From NCBI GenBank assembly GCA_002348315.1, contig DEAW01000147.1, forward strand, positions 1 to 64,000: 64,000 bases of DNA, read 5' to 3'. Positions 63,591-64,000 of this stretch are shown one piece after another. The first letter of the stretch is position 1. The number at the start of each line of letters is the position of its first letter. Position numbers and translations under genes: made by a program. A model generated the notes under the pieces. It had not been told where the DNA came from, made no database searches, and saw nothing but the letters and a program-made list of their open reading frames with translations. This stretch comes from Planctomycetaceae bacterium UBA2972. Lineage in GTDB: Bacteria > Planctomycetota > Planctomycetia > Pirellulales > Pirellulaceae.

Positions 63591-64000
63591 TTAGTACGTG
63601 ATCCAAAGGAAGACTTTGCCCGCTTCGTCCGTTCGGAATTCACTCCGCAGCCCACCTTGTGAGAGTGCCCGGTCGATGAGCTTTTTATAGAATGTCTTCC
63701 CAGCCGGAATGCTCACTCGTTTATCCAGATTCAATCCACGGCGTTCGATTTCACCGTAATCGATTATCAATGGCGTTTTTATCCGGGGCGCAATGGCGGC
63801 CAGCGTCTTGGATAATTCCGTTGCTTTGATTTCAACATCCAGTTCGTTAAATAAATCAGGAGCCGCTTTGCCAGGGTTGGATTCGATCGCCCAGCCTGTA
63901 GGCCAGTAGTCCTGCCCTTTTTTATGTTGAGCGATCATGATACGGACTTCCCCACCGACAGGTTTCTCCGGGTACATTCCCAGCCCGACCGATTTAAGTA
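63591..64000 (-). CDS. Uncharacterised protein, 5' end outside window
   Basis: The frame runs off the right edge upstream of the first visible ATG (63977), so the start is outside. The C-terminal 136 residues contain KTPLIIDYGEIERRGLNLDKRVS and KTFYKKLIDRALSQGGLRSEF. This alternation recalls the STN-type repeats of secretin-like planctomycete proteins. The identity is uncertain. Confidence 0.55.
   Translation of the reverse strand, partial: LKSVGLGMYPEKPVGGEVRIMIAQHKKGQDYWPTGWAIESNPGKAAPDLFNELDVEIKATELSKTLAAIAPRIKTPLIIDYGEIERRGLNLDKRVSIPAGKTFYKKLIDRALSQGGLRSEFRTDEAGKVFLWITY

Noticed and set aside
1..64000. CRISPR arrays, rRNA genes, insertion sequences, prophage or integrative-element ends
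   Set aside because: I found no repeat-spacer pattern, rRNA sequence, transposase, integrase or flanking repeats. One tRNA is present but no integrase lies beside it within the window.

Overview
The window is typical Planctomycetota chromosome, most likely order Planctomycetales. The evidence is two DUF1549/DUF1553 (PSCyt1) plus DUF1501 gene pairs, DUF1080, DUF1571 and FG-GAP/UnbV proteins, several formylglycine-type sulfatases, many signal-peptide proteins and lipoproteins, and moderate GC with free use of TTG starts. I see no insertion sequence, prophage, CRISPR array or rRNA operon. The only RNA gene found is tRNA-His near the right end. Genus cannot be fixed from sequence alone.

Layout. 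1-2.9 kb (minus): the truncated 3' part of a sodium:solute symporter gene with its small DUF3311 partner, then a broken FAD oxidoreductase behind a chorismate-lyase-like gene. 2.9-8.1 kb (minus): a compact terpenoid-type operon made of a radical SAM protein, a small Zn-ribbon protein, a squalene-hopene-cyclase-like class II cyclase and a DUF116-polyprenyl synthase fusion. The lyase-like and FAD genes probably form its distal end. 8.4-15.7 kb: a 32-residue basic protein, a FabZ-like dehydratase, trmB, purF, nagB, a divergent NagB-LmbE fusion and proB. 15.7-22.1 kb (minus): a six-gene ExbB/ExbD/ExbD, TPR and vWA envelope cluster. 22.3-25 kb: def, fmt and a Gfo/Idh/MocA oxidoreductase.

25-42.5 kb is catabolic and secreted: a DUF1501 and DUF1549/1553 pair, a 2-hydroxyacid dehydrogenase, a sulfatase-esterase fusion, GNAT acetyltransferases, a double alpha/beta hydrolase, DUF1080 proteins, a serine hydrolase and a methyltransferase. 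42.5-45.8 kb encodes both subunits of a type IIB topoisomerase (topo VI), which is rare in bacteria. 46-58 kb holds small secreted proteins, an esterase, a FIST protein overlapping a TRASH/YHS protein, a leucine-rich lipoprotein, a DUF1571 protein, a sulfatase with an altered active-site motif, and a TPR lipoprotein overlapping an FG-GAP/UnbV lipoprotein. 58.3-63.3 kb is the second DUF1549/1553 plus DUF1501 pair, followed by tRNA-His, a strong terminator and a gene running off the right edge.

The best candidates for undescribed biology are the terpenoid operon (unknown product, a fused enzyme and one nonsense-mutated member), the ExbBD-vWA-TPR cluster, the bacterial topo VI pair, and several fused or catalytically altered enzymes.
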